64,000 nt of DNA from an uncultured Clostridia bacterium (GTDB lineage Bacteria; Bacillota; Clostridia; Oscillospirales; Acutalibacteraceae), in contig CALZID010000007.1 of NCBI GenBank assembly GCA_945787805.1, positions 1 through 64,000 of the forward strand. The letters run 5' to 3'. The position numbers and the translations under genes were made by a program. Below, in pieces: positions 1 to 9,417 of this stretch. The notes under the pieces were generated by a model, which worked only from the letters and a program-made list of their open reading frames with translations, made no database searches and had not been told where the DNA came from. Within the stretch, counting starts at the first letter, position 1; every line of letters starts with the position of its first letter.

Positions 1-138
1 ACTCATATTAATAATACCAATCAATGATTGGAGTTTTGCATGTTGGATTGTCTTTGTCTGCAGGGTTTTCAGATTTTTTCCTTGCGTGAATAACATCAAA
101 GGCAATCCATATAGCCTCCTTTCGAAAGAAAGACGAAA

Positions 139-174
139 ACGCCGCGGGTTCTCATACTTACCGCGGTGTTTTTG
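139..174 (+). terminator. Hairpin terminator at left edge
   Basis: A 9-bp GC-rich stem (ACGCCGCGG at 139-147 pairing with CCGCGGTGT at 161-169, one G-T pair) is followed by a T run. No gene is visible before it in the window, so it probably ends a gene lying to the left, or acts as an attenuator ahead of the small gene at 246. Confidence 0.5.
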
Positions 175-245
175 TATATATGAAAATTTATTTTGAAAAT
201 TTCTTTCATATTTTGTATATACAAATTTTGAAAGGATTGATTTGA

Positions 246-527
246 ATGCCAAAAGAAAAACAAAATATCATATACAAGAAAATGGGAAGTGCGAAACGCC
301 GTCGTGATGGATTGCTTGATGTGGAGCATAATATTAATAAGTTTTTATTGAAACATCCTGAATTGAAAAAATATGAAGGGGACTTGCGAAAAGAAACACA
401 ACATTTTCAGAAGGTATATAAGTTTCAGTATCTACCACATTATTATTTTTATGATATGAGAACTGACAGACCTAAAAAGACAACATCACAATATTGGCAA
501 GTTTTTGCTACATATGTTGAAGAGTAA
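246..527 (+). CDS. Hypothetical protein, 93 aa
   Basis: I do not recognise this small basic, aromatic-rich protein. It starts at an ATG 9 nt after AAAGGA, and the N-terminal third is rich in Lys/Arg while the C-terminal half contains a YLPHYYFYD-type aromatic patch. No membrane segment or signal peptide is visible. It sits just upstream of a MobV-type relaxase gene and is therefore probably part of the same mobile remnant. The function is unknown. Confidence 0.5.
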   Translation: MPKEKQNIIYKKMGSAKRRRDGLLDVEHNINKFLLKHPELKKYEGDLRKETQHFQKVYKFQYLPHYYFYDMRTDRPKKTTSQYWQVFATYVEE

Positions 528-682
528 AAGGGGAGTGGTTAATTTTAACCACTTCATATTTTTATATATTCGTGCGTTTTCGATTTAAATCTTTCATACT
601 ATTTTTACGCCAGTTAACAGGCAGTTGATGTTAACAGTCAGTTTATGGACTAATAACATAAACACTTGCTCAAGTAGTTAAA

Positions 683-865
683 TTGAGAGGGCATAATGGG
701 GTGTATTCCAATATAACATTTCATTATGTTACACAGGAACATGTGTATAAACTGTGGGTTTCATCTCGCCGATTCAGGAAAAGAGATGCGGAATTCTTCT
801 TAAAGAGTGCGGAGAAGATTTTTCGAAAGACGTTAAGAGGCTTTGATGACGTTTGTCCTAACTGA
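683..865 (+). CDS. Possible small protein, 60 aa
   Basis: A weak open frame starting at TTG (683), with only AT-rich sequence upstream and no convincing Shine-Dalgarno. The product would be basic and aromatic with no recognised domain. It lies in the structured, otherwise gene-free stretch ahead of the relaxase gene and may not be a gene at all. Confidence 0.2.
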   Translation: MRGHNGVYSNITFHYVTQEHVYKLWVSSRRFRKRDAEFFLKSAEKIFRKTLRGFDDVCPN

Positions 866-1299
866 TTTATCAGAAGGATTAAGAATAATAGCCGGGGGTT
901 AGAACTTGCCTGAGATACTGATTTGGATTAGGTATCAGGGACTACGTAAATACAAGAAATTGTATCCATCAGGGGCAAGGATGATGGTAAAATACGTAAC
1001 ATTAAATGTGAGTCCGCACCGCTTCGACAAAGATACAATTCTGTGACGGAAGATGACTTGTCCTTATTTTATATATAGGGACAAGTCTGCCCATCTCTAA
1101 AAACGTGTCCACTGCTCTGGAATATTGGTTCTTTATCAGCGGTTGTTACAACTGCTTTATTTTTTGAACGCTTTGGCGTTCAATTAACTTAATAACTGTT
1201 TGCACACTTACGCGTGCAAGCCAGTTTTATCTATCATAATAAATGTGAATGCTCCGCAGGGTGTATTTAATTTATTGTTTATGAAAGGATTTGATTCGT
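866..1299. other. Gene-free structured stretch upstream of the relaxase
   Basis: About 430 bp with no credible coding frame but several hairpins: GACTTGTCC at 1055-1063 pairing with GGGACAAGTC near 1079-1088 around a short AT loop; TTGAACGC with GCGTTCAA near 1164-1183; and TGCACACTTACGCGTGCA near 1201-1218. Because it directly precedes a MobV/Pre-type gene it is a reasonable place for an origin of transfer or a structured RNA, but I could not match a known oriT or Rfam-like consensus. Confidence 0.35.
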
Positions 1300-2799
1300 A
1301 TGAATATTAAATCTATAAGTGGTCACTTCTCACATAAGTATTATATTAACCATAATAACAGAACTGGTAAAAACTTATCATCAAACATAGATACCAGCCG
1401 AACCAAAAACAACTATAACAAAGTAACGGCTGGTTCGAAAAACTGTGAAGGTGTTTATTGTGCCTGCATCGAGGAGATATTTTTAAAAATATTCGAACCG
1501 TCGTGGCAAGAGTATCAACAAAAACAAAGACCGGCAAGACGTTTTAATGGCACTTACTTAGATTACATAAGACAAAAACAATTAGAAGAATCTAAAAATA
1601 AGAATGTGAACACTAAATCAAAAATACCACATGAAGCATATGAAATCATATTCCAAGTGGGTAATAGTGATGATACTGGCTATAACTCTAACCTAGACGA
1701 TTATGCCAAGGGTTGTGCTTTAATGCGTAAGACTGTTGACTATATTTGTAATTTGCCTAATACTGCAGTTATCACTGAAAAAGAATTAAATGACCCTGAT
1801 TGGAAACTACCCTTTGATAATGGCGTTATTATTTTAAATAATGTAACCAATGAGGACGAAAATTCGCCACATATACACCTAAGCATCATTTCGGTTGCAT
1901 CATCAACCAGAGGTTGTAAGGTTCAAAATTCTTTAAGTCGTTGTTTTGAAAATCTTGGTTACCCAACAACATATACCTATGCTTTGGACGATAATGGAAA
2001 TCGTATTCCAAAACGAGACAAGGAAGGTAATATTGTTACAAATGCTCAGGGTGATGTTGTATATAAAAAGGAAGTTGATAAAAAAGGTGTCATTGATTGG
2101 ATTGATGAAATCAAGAATTATATTGAATATGAGATGAATGTTTCTTATGGCTGGAAAAGAGCAGAACCATCTGGAAGTAAACGCAAGCATATGAGCGTGC
2201 AGGAATATAAGGAATATGCCAACTCATTATCGAAACTTAAAAAAGAGATAAATAATTCTTATGATGAGTATCAAACATTTAATAATAAATTCTATGAATC
2301 AATATCAAAAAACAATTATAATTTAGATTACTTCAAAAGCAAAGAAATGTCTAATTTGTGGAATCAGTATAAATCTACAAGCAGTCAATTCTGGGACTGG
2401 TACAAACATGAAAAAACGCTTATGAATGTGATGCGTTCAAGTATAAAATCTCCTGAGGAACAACGAAGATTAGAACTGAATTATATTAATCAGTTGTTAT
2501 TTAGAAGCAACAGTTTATTGGAAATAATAATACTTTTAATTGCAAAGTTAATTATTTCATTAAAAGAACGAGAGAACTATGACAAACAAATTAAATTGGT
2601 AATTAAAAAGCAAAATGAACTCAAACAACTTGCTAAAGAAATGAGCACAAAAAATGCTGCAGTACGTAAAGAATTAAAGGATAATCATTGCCACGAAGAA
2701 CTCATAAAGGAGATGCAGGTTCTTAAAGAAAAACTCATTAAGGAATATAACGGGTATGAGCACAAAGAATTAAGTGACCCATTTCAAATCTTCGATTAA
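1300..2799 (+). CDS. MobV/Pre-family plasmid mobilization relaxase-like protein
   Basis: A 499-aa protein resembling the Mob_Pre (MobV) plasmid recombination/mobilization enzymes, which nick at oriT. The N-terminal HNNR...NIDTSRTKNNY block resembles the family's HN-R...NID---T--NY start. The central SPHIHLSI motif (His-x-His at about residues 191-193) corresponds to the TPHMH metal-binding motif. The C-terminal half (about 285-490) is Lys/Glu-rich and predicted coiled coil, as is usual. The ATG at 1300 is preceded by GAAAGGA; an in-frame TTG at 1291 is less likely. A terminator follows directly. It may be the relic of an integrated mobilizable element next to the phosphate regulon. Confidence 0.75.
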   Translation: MNIKSISGHFSHKYYINHNNRTGKNLSSNIDTSRTKNNYNKVTAGSKNCEGVYCACIEEIFLKIFEPSWQEYQQKQRPARRFNGTYLDYIRQKQLEESKNKNVNTKSKIPHEAYEIIFQVGNSDDTGYNSNLDDYAKGCALMRKTVDYICNLPNTAVITEKELNDPDWKLPFDNGVIILNNVTNEDENSPHIHLSIISVASSTRGCKVQNSLSRCFENLGYPTTYTYALDDNGNRIPKRDKEGNIVTNAQGDVVYKKEVDKKGVIDWIDEIKNYIEYEMNVSYGWKRAEPSGSKRKHMSVQEYKEYANSLSKLKKEINNSYDEYQTFNNKFYESISKNNYNLDYFKSKEMSNLWNQYKSTSSQFWDWYKHEKTLMNVMRSSIKSPEEQRRLELNYINQLLFRSNSLLEIIILLIAKLIISLKERENYDKQIKLVIKKQNELKQLAKEMSTKNAAVRKELKDNHCHEELIKEMQVLKEKLIKEYNGYEHKELSDPFQIFD

Positions 2800-2804
2800 A
2801 AGTA

Positions 2805-2840
2805 ACCGCCCAAGTTTTTAATAACTTAGGCGGTGTTTTT
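2805..2840 (+). terminator. Rho-independent terminator after relaxase gene
   Basis: The stem ACCGCCCAAGTT / AACTTAGGCGGT (2805-2816 with 2823-2834, one mismatch) is followed by TGTTTTTG. It sits 5 nt after the relaxase stop codon and isolates it from the pst operon. Confidence 0.8.
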
Positions 2841-2873
2841 GTTGCTATTTATTAAAAGGAGATTTCATTATTT

Positions 2874-2913
2874 TTTACATGGATTTTACAACAATATGAT
2901 TACAGAGTTTACA
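2874..2913 (+). promoter_or_regulatory. Tandem Pho-box-like repeats upstream of pstS
   Basis: TTTACA occurs at 2874-2879, 2885-2890 (exactly 11 bp later) and 2908-2913, with ATTACA at 2899-2904. Firmicute PhoP/PhoB-type regulators bind tandem TT(A/T)ACA repeats with about 11-bp phasing, and the operon downstream encodes phosphate uptake plus a PhoBR pair. That this is the phosphate-responsive operator is an inference from the repeats and the context. Confidence 0.6.
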
Positions 2914-2984
2914 TTATAGAATTAAAATGGCAAGTGTAATCAGGATGTGACTACAAAATCAAAAAATCAAAGAGGTAAAATAAG

Positions 2985-3788
2985 ATGAAAAAGATAATTA
3001 GTATACTCACATTAGTACTTTTAATTGTAGGTGTTTTTACTGCATGTGGTGGCAACAATAAAGAAACAGTTGCAACTGATGGCTCAACATCAATGAATAA
3101 GGTTATCGGTGCTTTAGGTGAAATGTTTCAAGAGGACACAGGTATTACAGTAACTTATAATGCAACAGGTTCAGGTGCAGGCATTCAGGCTGTTCAGGAA
3201 GGCAGATGTGACATCGGTCTTGCAAGCCGTAATCTTAAAGATGTAGAAAAAGCAAATGGTCTTGAAGAAACCATTCTCGCTTATGACGGAATCGCAATCA
3301 TCGTTAACCCTGCAAACCCTGTAAACGACCTTGATGTAGAAACAATTGCAAAAATTTATACAGGCGAAATTAAAAACTGGAAAGAAATTGGCGGCAATGA
3401 TGCTGAAATTGTTCTTATTGGACGTGAAGCAGGCAGCGGTACAAGAGATGGCTTTGAATCAATTACTGATACAGAAGATAAGTGTGCTTACCGTCAGGAA
3501 CTTACATCAACAGGTGACGTAATTACTACTGTTGCAAGTAATCCTAATGCAATTGGTTATGCTTCTCTTGCATCTGTAAAAGATACTGTTAAAGTACTTA
3601 CAGTTGATGGTGTAAAACCAAGCGAAGAAACAATTAAAAACGGCAGTTATGTTGTTCAGCGTCCTTTTGTTCTTGTAACTAAAAAAGATGTTGCTCTTTC
3701 AGAAAGTGCACAGAAATTCTTTGACTACATTACAAGCGAAGCAGCAAATGAAATTATTGTAGCAGCAGGTGTTGTTCCTGCAAACTAA
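2985..3788 (+). CDS. pstS: Phosphate ABC transporter substrate-binding lipoprotein PstS
   Basis: A 267-aa secreted lipoprotein that captures phosphate for the Pst importer. The signal peptide ends in a lipobox FTAC (Cys21). The mature part shows the PBP-like phosphate-binding pattern: DGSTSMNKV near the N terminus, NATGSGAGIQ, DIGLASR, and the REAGSGTRD phosphate-binding loop. It is preceded by AGAGGT and is the first gene of pstSCAB-phoU-phoBR, all on the same strand with tiny gaps. Expression is probably controlled by the TTTACA repeats upstream. Confidence 0.95.
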   Translation: MKKIISILTLVLLIVGVFTACGGNNKETVATDGSTSMNKVIGALGEMFQEDTGITVTYNATGSGAGIQAVQEGRCDIGLASRNLKDVEKANGLEETILAYDGIAIIVNPANPVNDLDVETIAKIYTGEIKNWKEIGGNDAEIVLIGREAGSGTRDGFESITDTEDKCAYRQELTSTGDVITTVASNPNAIGYASLASVKDTVKVLTVDGVKPSEETIKNGSYVVQRPFVLVTKKDVALSESAQKFFDYITSEAANEIIVAAGVVPAN

Positions 3789-3842
3789 GAAATTAGAGCG
3801 ACGGTGCTAATGTGCCGCCGCATCTTTTCGTTGAGGTTTTAT

Positions 3843-4715
3843 ATGAATAAAAAACGTTTATTTGAAAATATAATTCACGGCATTTTTCTTGTATTGGGAC
3901 TTATAACTGTCGGTTGTGTTTTACTCATTACAGTATATCTCATAGTATCAGGTTTGCCGGCGATAAAAGAAATAGGTTTGATTGATTTCTTGTTCGGAAA
4001 AGAATGGGCATCAACAGCAGAAGAACCTAAATACGGAATACTTCCATTTATTCTTACAAGTGTATATGGTACAGCAGGAGCAATACTTATTGGTGTTCCT
4101 ATCGGCTTTTTTACCGCAGTGTATCTTTCAAAAATTGCAAACAAAAGGGTGCGTTCTATAATAGAGTCTGCCGTAAACCTTCTTGCTGGTATTCCTTCAG
4201 TTGTTTATGGTCTTGTAGGTATGCTTGTGTTGGTTCCGGTAATCAGAGAAATTTTCAATGTGCCTGACGGTGCAAGTTTGCTTGCAGCAATCATTGTGCT
4301 TGCAGTAATGATATTACCAAATATTATAAAGGTTTCTATTACAGCATTAGATGCGGTTCCTAAAGAGTATGAGGATGCATCTCTCGCTTTAGGTGCTACT
4401 AACATTGAAACATATTTTAAGGTTTCAGTACCTGCGGCAAAAAGTGGCATAGCAGCGGCAGTAGTTTTAGGCGTAGGTCGTGCAATCGGTGAAGCCATGG
4501 CGGTTATGATGGTAGCAGGTAATGTAGCAAATATGCCATCTCTTTTTCAGAGTGTACGTTTTCTTACAACAGCCGTTGCAAGCGAAATGGCATATTCAAG
4601 TCCTGGAAGTTTACAAAGAAATGCATTGTTTTCAATAGCACTTGTTCTCTTCCTTTTTATTATGATGATTAACGCTACGCTTAACTTTTTCTTGAAACGA
4701 GATAAGGAGAAATAA
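3843..4715 (+). CDS. pstC: Phosphate ABC transporter permease PstC
   Basis: Inner-membrane permease of the phosphate importer (290 aa, about six membrane segments). The cytoplasmic coupling motif typical of binding-protein-dependent permeases is present as EYEDASLALGATNIETYFKV and continues into the following PAAKSGI. I prefer the ATG at 3843 (MNKKRLFEN) with GAGG upstream over an in-frame start 39 nt earlier, because the longer N terminus is not family-like. It lies between pstS and pstA with a 1-nt gap to pstA. Confidence 0.93.
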   Translation: MNKKRLFENIIHGIFLVLGLITVGCVLLITVYLIVSGLPAIKEIGLIDFLFGKEWASTAEEPKYGILPFILTSVYGTAGAILIGVPIGFFTAVYLSKIANKRVRSIIESAVNLLAGIPSVVYGLVGMLVLVPVIREIFNVPDGASLLAAIIVLAVMILPNIIKVSITALDAVPKEYEDASLALGATNIETYFKVSVPAAKSGIAAAVVLGVGRAIGEAMAVMMVAGNVANMPSLFQSVRFLTTAVASEMAYSSPGSLQRNALFSIALVLFLFIMMINATLNFFLKRDKEK

Positions 4716-4716
4716 A

Positions 4717-5559
4717 ATGAATAACAAAAGAAAATTATACATCATTTTAATGCGTGGCTTGATGATGGTTTCAACCTTTCTCACAGTAGCACTTGTACTC
4801 TTTTTAATGGGTTATGTTTTAATTAAAGGAATTCCTAATATTTCTTGGGAACTTCTTTCAACAAAGCCAAGTTATATCACAGAAAGAATAGGTATTTTGC
4901 CCGATATACTTAACACGGTTTATATTGTACTTTCTACTTTAGTGATTGTATTACCACTTGGTGTAGGTGCAGCAATCTATCTTACAGAGTATGCCAAGAA
5001 TAAAAAACTGGTTGGTATGATTGAATATGCTTCTGAAACACTTTCAGGCATTCCTTCAATTATATATGGTCTTGTAGGTATGCTGTTGTTTTCAAACAAC
5101 TTCGGAACAAGTCTTATAGCAGGCTCATTAACACTTGTAATAATGAACCTCCCTACAGTAATGAGAACAACTCAAGAAAGTCTTAAAACTGTTCCTCAAA
5201 GTTATCGTGAAGGTGCTTTCGGTCTTGGTGCGGGCAAATGGCGTGTGATTCGCACCGTAGTTCTTCCGGGATGTGTTGACGGTGTGATAACAGGATGTAT
5301 TTTATCGGTTGGCAGGATACTTGGCGAATCAGCGGCATTGCTCTTTACTGCAGGCTTTGCTCACGCACTTAACGGAATTGTTGAAGGTCTTACAAGTCCA
5401 GGTGCCACCCTTACAGTTGCACTTTATGTATATTCAAAAGAAGAAGGCGAATTCGGTGTTGCCTTTGCTATTGCAGCAATTCTTATGATTTTGACATTAC
5501 TTATAAATCTATCTGCCACGATGGTAGGAAAATATTTTTCTAAAAGGAGAAGCGTATGA
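4717..5559 (+). CDS. pstA: Phosphate ABC transporter permease PstA
   Basis: Second permease subunit of the Pst importer (280 aa, about six membrane segments). It carries the same ABC-coupling loop ([22 protein letters not shown]) near residues 167-188, and the [13 protein letters not shown] segment found in PstC/PstA pairs. The ATG follows AAGGAG, 1 nt after pstC. Its 3' end overlaps the pstB start by 4 nt, consistent with translational coupling. Confidence 0.94.
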   Translation: MNNKRKLYIILMRGLMMVSTFLTVALVLFLMGYVLIKGIPNISWELLSTKPSYITERIGILPDILNTVYIVLSTLVIVLPLGVGAAIYLTEYAKNKKLVGMIEYASETLSGIPSIIYGLVGMLLFSNNFGTSLIAGSLTLVIMNLPTVMRTTQESLKTVPQSYREGAFGLGAGKWRVIRTVVLPGCVDGVITGCILSVGRILGESAALLFTAGFAHALNGIVEGLTSPGATLTVALYVYSKEEGEFGVAFAIAAILMILTLLINLSATMVGKYFSKRRSV

Positions 5560-6311
5560 GTTCAATAATGACAGCCAAAGATTTATGCTTATGGTATGGC
5601 GAAAATCAGGCTTTAAAAAATATAAATATAGAAATCCCAGAAAAAAGCATAACTGCTTTAATCGGCCCTTCAGGATGCGGTAAATCAACCTTTCTTAAAA
5701 CTCTTAATCGTATGAACGACCTTATTCCTACGGTTAAAATCGGGGGTGAAGTTTCATATAACGGTAGAAATATTTTCGATAAAGATGTAGATGTAAACGA
5801 ACTTCGCCGTGATGTGGGTATGGTTTTTCAAAAGCCAAATCCATTTCCAATGAGTATTTATGATAATATTGCTTATGGTCCTCGCACTCACGGAATTACA
5901 AACAAGGTAAAACTTGATGAAATCGTAGAAAAGGCACTTAAGGATGCAGCAATATGGGATGAAGTAAAAGACAGACTCAAGAAAAATGCTCTCGGTCTTT
6001 CAGGTGGGCAGCAACAGCGTCTTTGTATTGCTCGTGCTCTTGCAGTAGAGCCCAAGGTTTTGCTTATGGATGAACCAACATCAGCACTTGACCCTATTTC
6101 AACATCCAGAATTGAAGAACTTGCATTGCAATTAAAGGAAAAATATACTATAATCATAGTAACTCATAATATGCAACAGGCAGTGCGTATTTCTGACAAT
6201 ACAGCATTCTTCCTTCTTGGTGAATTGATTGAAGTTGATGAAACTGAAAAATTGTTCTCGCAACCAAAAGACAAACGAACAGAAGATTATATTACAGGAA
6301 GGTTTGGATAA
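5556..6311 (+). CDS. pstB: Phosphate ABC transporter ATP-binding protein PstB
   Basis: The 251-aa ATPase of the Pst importer. Visible motifs are Walker [10 protein letters not shown] (about 37-45), the Q-loop in [15 protein letters not shown], signature LSGGQQQR, Walker [14 protein letters not shown] and the switch His in [10 protein letters not shown]. Length and motif order are those of classical PstB. It overlaps pstA by 4 nt and is followed 1 nt later by phoU. Confidence 0.96.
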   Translation: MSSIMTAKDLCLWYGENQALKNINIEIPEKSITALIGPSGCGKSTFLKTLNRMNDLIPTVKIGGEVSYNGRNIFDKDVDVNELRRDVGMVFQKPNPFPMSIYDNIAYGPRTHGITNKVKLDEIVEKALKDAAIWDEVKDRLKKNALGLSGGQQQRLCIARALAVEPKVLLMDEPTSALDPISTSRIEELALQLKEKYTIIIVTHNMQQAVRISDNTAFFLLGELIEVDETEKLFSQPKDKRTEDYITGRFG

Positions 6312-6312
6312 T

Positions 6313-6957
6313 ATGAGAAGTAGATTTGACGAGCAACTTGTTTTGCTTAACAAAAAAATGATTGAAATGGGAGCACAGTGTGAAGAACTTATTGCCCTTG
6401 TTGCAGATTCGTTGTTAAATAGTGATATTGAAAGTGCCAAAAAGGCAAAATCACAAGGTCATGAAATCGACCGAATGGAAAGAGAAATTGAATCTATTTG
6501 TTTGAAACTTTTGCTTCAGCAACAGCCTGTGGCACGTGACCTAAGAGTTATTTCGGCTGCTCTTAAAATGATAACGGATATGGAAAGAATTGGAGACCAA
6601 GCAGAAGATATTGCAGAGATTATACCTTTTCTTAATGGTAAAACAGGTGCTGAATTTGATGATTTCAAACTTATGGCTGAAGCAACTTGCAAAATGGTAA
6701 CTGATAGCATTGATGCTTATGTAAAACAAGACATAGAACTTGCTAAGGCCGTTCTTGAGCATGATGATGTTGTTGACGATGCATTTGGCAGAATGAAAGA
6801 TATCCTCATAAAAATGATTTCTGAAAAAAAGGCTGATGGTGAATATGCTGTTGACCTTCTCATGATAGCAAAATATTTTGAACGAATTGGTGACCATGCA
6901 ACTAATATTGCAGAGTGGGTTGAATTCTCTGTTACTGGCGTTCATAAAGGAGCATAA
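6313..6957 (+). CDS. phoU: Phosphate transport regulator PhoU
   Basis: A 214-aa all-helical PhoU protein that links Pst transporter activity to the PhoR sensor. It has the two repeated three-helix PhoU bundles, with (D/E)RIGDxAxxIAE-type metal-binding motifs: MERIGDQAEDIAE (about 92-104) and FERIGDHATNIAEW (about 193-206). The ATG at 6313 begins right after the pstB stop; an in-frame upstream extension overlapping pstB is rejected because family members start with the MRSRFDEQL-like helix. Confidence 0.94.
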   Translation: MRSRFDEQLVLLNKKMIEMGAQCEELIALVADSLLNSDIESAKKAKSQGHEIDRMEREIESICLKLLLQQQPVARDLRVISAALKMITDMERIGDQAEDIAEIIPFLNGKTGAEFDDFKLMAEATCKMVTDSIDAYVKQDIELAKAVLEHDDVVDDAFGRMKDILIKMISEKKADGEYAVDLLMIAKYFERIGDHATNIAEWVEFSVTGVHKGA

Positions 6958-6960
6958 AAT

Positions 6961-7632
6961 ATGATTTGGTGTGTTGATGATGACAATACCATCCGTGAAA
7001 TAGAGGTTTATACATTAGAACAGACTGGCTTTAAAGCACGTGGTTTTGCTGACGGCGTTTCTATGCTTGAAGCACTTGAAACTGAAACTCCTGAACTTAT
7101 TATTCTTGATATTATGATGCCTGAACTCGATGGTATAGAAGTGCTTAAACAACTTCGTTCTAAATCAAAGTATAAAGATATTCCTGTCATTATGGCTACA
7201 GCAAAGGGCACTGAAATGGATAAAATCGGTGGCTTGAATTCGGGTGCTGATGATTATTTAGTAAAACCTTTCGGTGTTATGGAAATGGTTGCTCGCGTGA
7301 ATGCAGTTCTTCGTCGAACAATAAAACAACAGTCTGATAATGTAATTGTCGGTTCAATTATTCTCAAAGAAAAAGAATATAAAGTCATTGTTGACGATAA
7401 AAAAATAGAGTTGACAAACAAAGAGTTTGAAATGTTGAAACTTTTTATGAAAAATCCTGGTATGGTATTTTCAAGAGATAAACTTATGAGCGAAATATGG
7501 GGAATAGATTACATAGGTGAAACCCGTACTGTTGATATGCACATTAAAACCCTTCGCCAGAAACTCGGTGATGCAGGAGGTCAGATTAAAACTGTGATAG
7601 GTGTTGGTTATAGATTGGAGAATGAAGCATGA
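6961..7632 (+). CDS. Phosphate regulon response regulator, OmpR/PhoB family
   Basis: A 223-aa two-domain response regulator. The receiver domain (about 1-115) shows the acidic cluster VDDD at its N terminus, the phospho-acceptor Asp in LDIMMPELDG, and the Lys in VKPFG. The C-terminal winged helix (about 125-222) has ELTNKEFEMLKLF, VFSRDKLMSEIWG and a terminal VIGVGYRLE. It sits between phoU and the sensor kinase, whose start overlaps its stop by 4 nt, and is the natural candidate to bind the TTTACA repeats before pstS. Confidence 0.93.
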   Translation: MIWCVDDDNTIREIEVYTLEQTGFKARGFADGVSMLEALETETPELIILDIMMPELDGIEVLKQLRSKSKYKDIPVIMATAKGTEMDKIGGLNSGADDYLVKPFGVMEMVARVNAVLRRTIKQQSDNVIVGSIILKEKEYKVIVDDKKIELTNKEFEMLKLFMKNPGMVFSRDKLMSEIWGIDYIGETRTVDMHIKTLRQKLGDAGGQIKTVIGVGYRLENEA

Positions 7633-9275
7633 GAAAAAAGATATTTCATTCCATTTTCACAGTAGCGTTAGTTGTTTTACTTGCAAGTATCGGTATTGCA
7701 ACAAGTTTCTTGTATGACCATTTCAATAACTCACAGCAAGTTCAATTGAAAGAAGAACTTCGTATTGTGACTGATACAGTAAATAATATTGGTATTGAAT
7801 ATTTAGAAAATTTCAATTCAAGTGTTTTTCGTTTCACTGTTGTTGATGCAGACGGAACTGTTATTTACGATACTCAAGTTAATGCTGATGAAATGGAAAA
7901 TCATGCCGACAGAGAAGAAATTATTGAAGCATTTGAAAGCGGTGAAGGTAGTAGTGTCAGAAATTCTTCAACGCTAACAGAAAAGACATTTTATGAAGCC
8001 GTTCTACTTGAAAATGGTAATGTGCTTCGTGCTTCTGCAAATCAAATAACAGTAGGTGCTCTTGTTATTGGAATGCTTCCTGCAATTTTTGTTATTATAT
8101 TTATTGCAGTTATCGTTGCTTTTTTCCTTTCTCTTACAATGGCTAAACAAGTTACTAAGCCGATTACAAATCTTGACCTTGAACATCCTGTTGATAATGT
8201 AGCATATGAAGAACTTGCTCCAATACTTACAAAATTACATAAACAACACAAACAAATTAAAAAGCAGACAAAATCAATTCGTCGCAAGTCAGAAGAGTTT
8301 GACCAGATTGTCGGTTCTATAAATGAAGGCCTTGTTCTTCTTGATGAACATGCTATGGTGTTGAGTATGAACCAAGCGGCAAAGAAAATTTTCGGTGTCA
8401 ACAAAGATGTTAAGGGCGATGATTTCCTTTTATATGACCGCACAAGTAAAACAAGCAAGGCGATATGTGATGCTCTTGAAGGCAAGCACTCTGAATATAC
8501 CGAAGAAAGAAATGGTTCCGTGTATCAGTTTACAGTTAACGCTATTGAATCATCAGGTAAGGTGTTAGGTGTAATTATACTTGTTTTTGATGTAACTGAC
8601 CATGCCTTTGCAGAACGTAACCGTCAGGAATTTACTGCTAATGTTACACATGAATTGAAAACCCCACTCCAATCTATTATAGGAAGTGCCGAACTTCTTG
8701 AAACAGGTCTTGTAAAAGAAGAAGATAAAAACAAGTTTATAGGCAATATACGAAAAGAAGCAATAAGACTTGTTACGCTTATAAATGATATCATTCGTCT
8801 TTCTCAACTTGATGAAAACCACAAATCTGCTACTGAAACAGTAGACCTAATGACTGTTGTCAATGAGGTTGTAGAAGTACTTGACTCAGCGGCATCAAAG
8901 AAAAATGTTGCTTTGAATGTTGAAGGTGAATCTTGTACAATTTTTGGTGTAAAGCAGTATATTTATGAAATAATTTATAACCTATGCGATAATGCAATCC
9001 GTTATAACGTTGACGGTGGAAAGGTTACAATAAAAATTTCTAATAAATCAGGAAGTCCCGAAATTTCTGTCATAGATACAGGTATAGGTATTGCACCTGA
9101 ACATCATAATCGTATTTTTGAACGCTTTTACAGAGTTGATAAAAGTCATTCAAAAGAGACAGGCGGAACAGGTCTCGGACTTTCCATTGTAAAACATGCT
9201 GTTCAATATCATAAAGCCAAGGTTTCACTTGATAGTGAAGTAGGCAGAGGAACAACAGTTGTTATAAAATTTTAA
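7629..9275 (+). CDS. phoR: Phosphate regulon sensor histidine kinase, PhoR-like
   Basis: A 548-aa membrane histidine kinase with two membrane segments (about 8-28 and 143-165) flanking a short extracellular sensor. A HAMP-like linker, a PAS domain (about 220-325), HisKA with the phospho-acceptor His in NVTHELKTPLQS and an HATPase_c domain (N box NLCDNAIRYN, G1 DTGIGIA, G2 GGTGLGLSI) follow. It should receive Pst/PhoU input and phosphorylate the adjacent regulator. It is the last gene of the operon and is followed by a strong terminator. Confidence 0.92.
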   Translation: MRKKIFHSIFTVALVVLLASIGIATSFLYDHFNNSQQVQLKEELRIVTDTVNNIGIEYLENFNSSVFRFTVVDADGTVIYDTQVNADEMENHADREEIIEAFESGEGSSVRNSSTLTEKTFYEAVLLENGNVLRASANQITVGALVIGMLPAIFVIIFIAVIVAFFLSLTMAKQVTKPITNLDLEHPVDNVAYEELAPILTKLHKQHKQIKKQTKSIRRKSEEFDQIVGSINEGLVLLDEHAMVLSMNQAAKKIFGVNKDVKGDDFLLYDRTSKTSKAICDALEGKHSEYTEERNGSVYQFTVNAIESSGKVLGVIILVFDVTDHAFAERNRQEFTANVTHELKTPLQSIIGSAELLETGLVKEEDKNKFIGNIRKEAIRLVTLINDIIRLSQLDENHKSATETVDLMTVVNEVVEVLDSAASKKNVALNVEGESCTIFGVKQYIYEIIYNLCDNAIRYNVDGGKVTIKISNKSGSPEISVIDTGIGIAPEHHNRIFERFYRVDKSHSKETGGTGLGLSIVKHAVQYHKAKVSLDSEVGRGTTVVIKF

Positions 9276-9286
9276 TAATTCCAATA

Positions 9287-9332
9287 AAACATCCCACAGC
9301 ATTATCGCTTATGCTTTCTTGGGATGTTTTTT
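9287..9332 (+). terminator. Terminator of the pst-pho operon
   Basis: AAACATCCCA (9287-9296) pairs with TGGGATGTTT (9320-9329), with an inner AGCAT/ATGCT stem and a T tract. It ends the pst-phoU-phoBR transcript. Confidence 0.85.
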
Positions 9333-9417
9333 GTAAGTTGTTTTAAAAGGATTGTTAAATAAAAATGTCACCATCTGTCATACTTTATGTATAAAACAAA
9401 AGAAAAGAGGTGAAAGA

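Noticed and set aside
6229..6957. PhoU start at 6229 inside pstB
   Set aside because: The extra 28 residues are unlike PhoU and overlap pstB; ATG 6313 follows the pstB stop directly.
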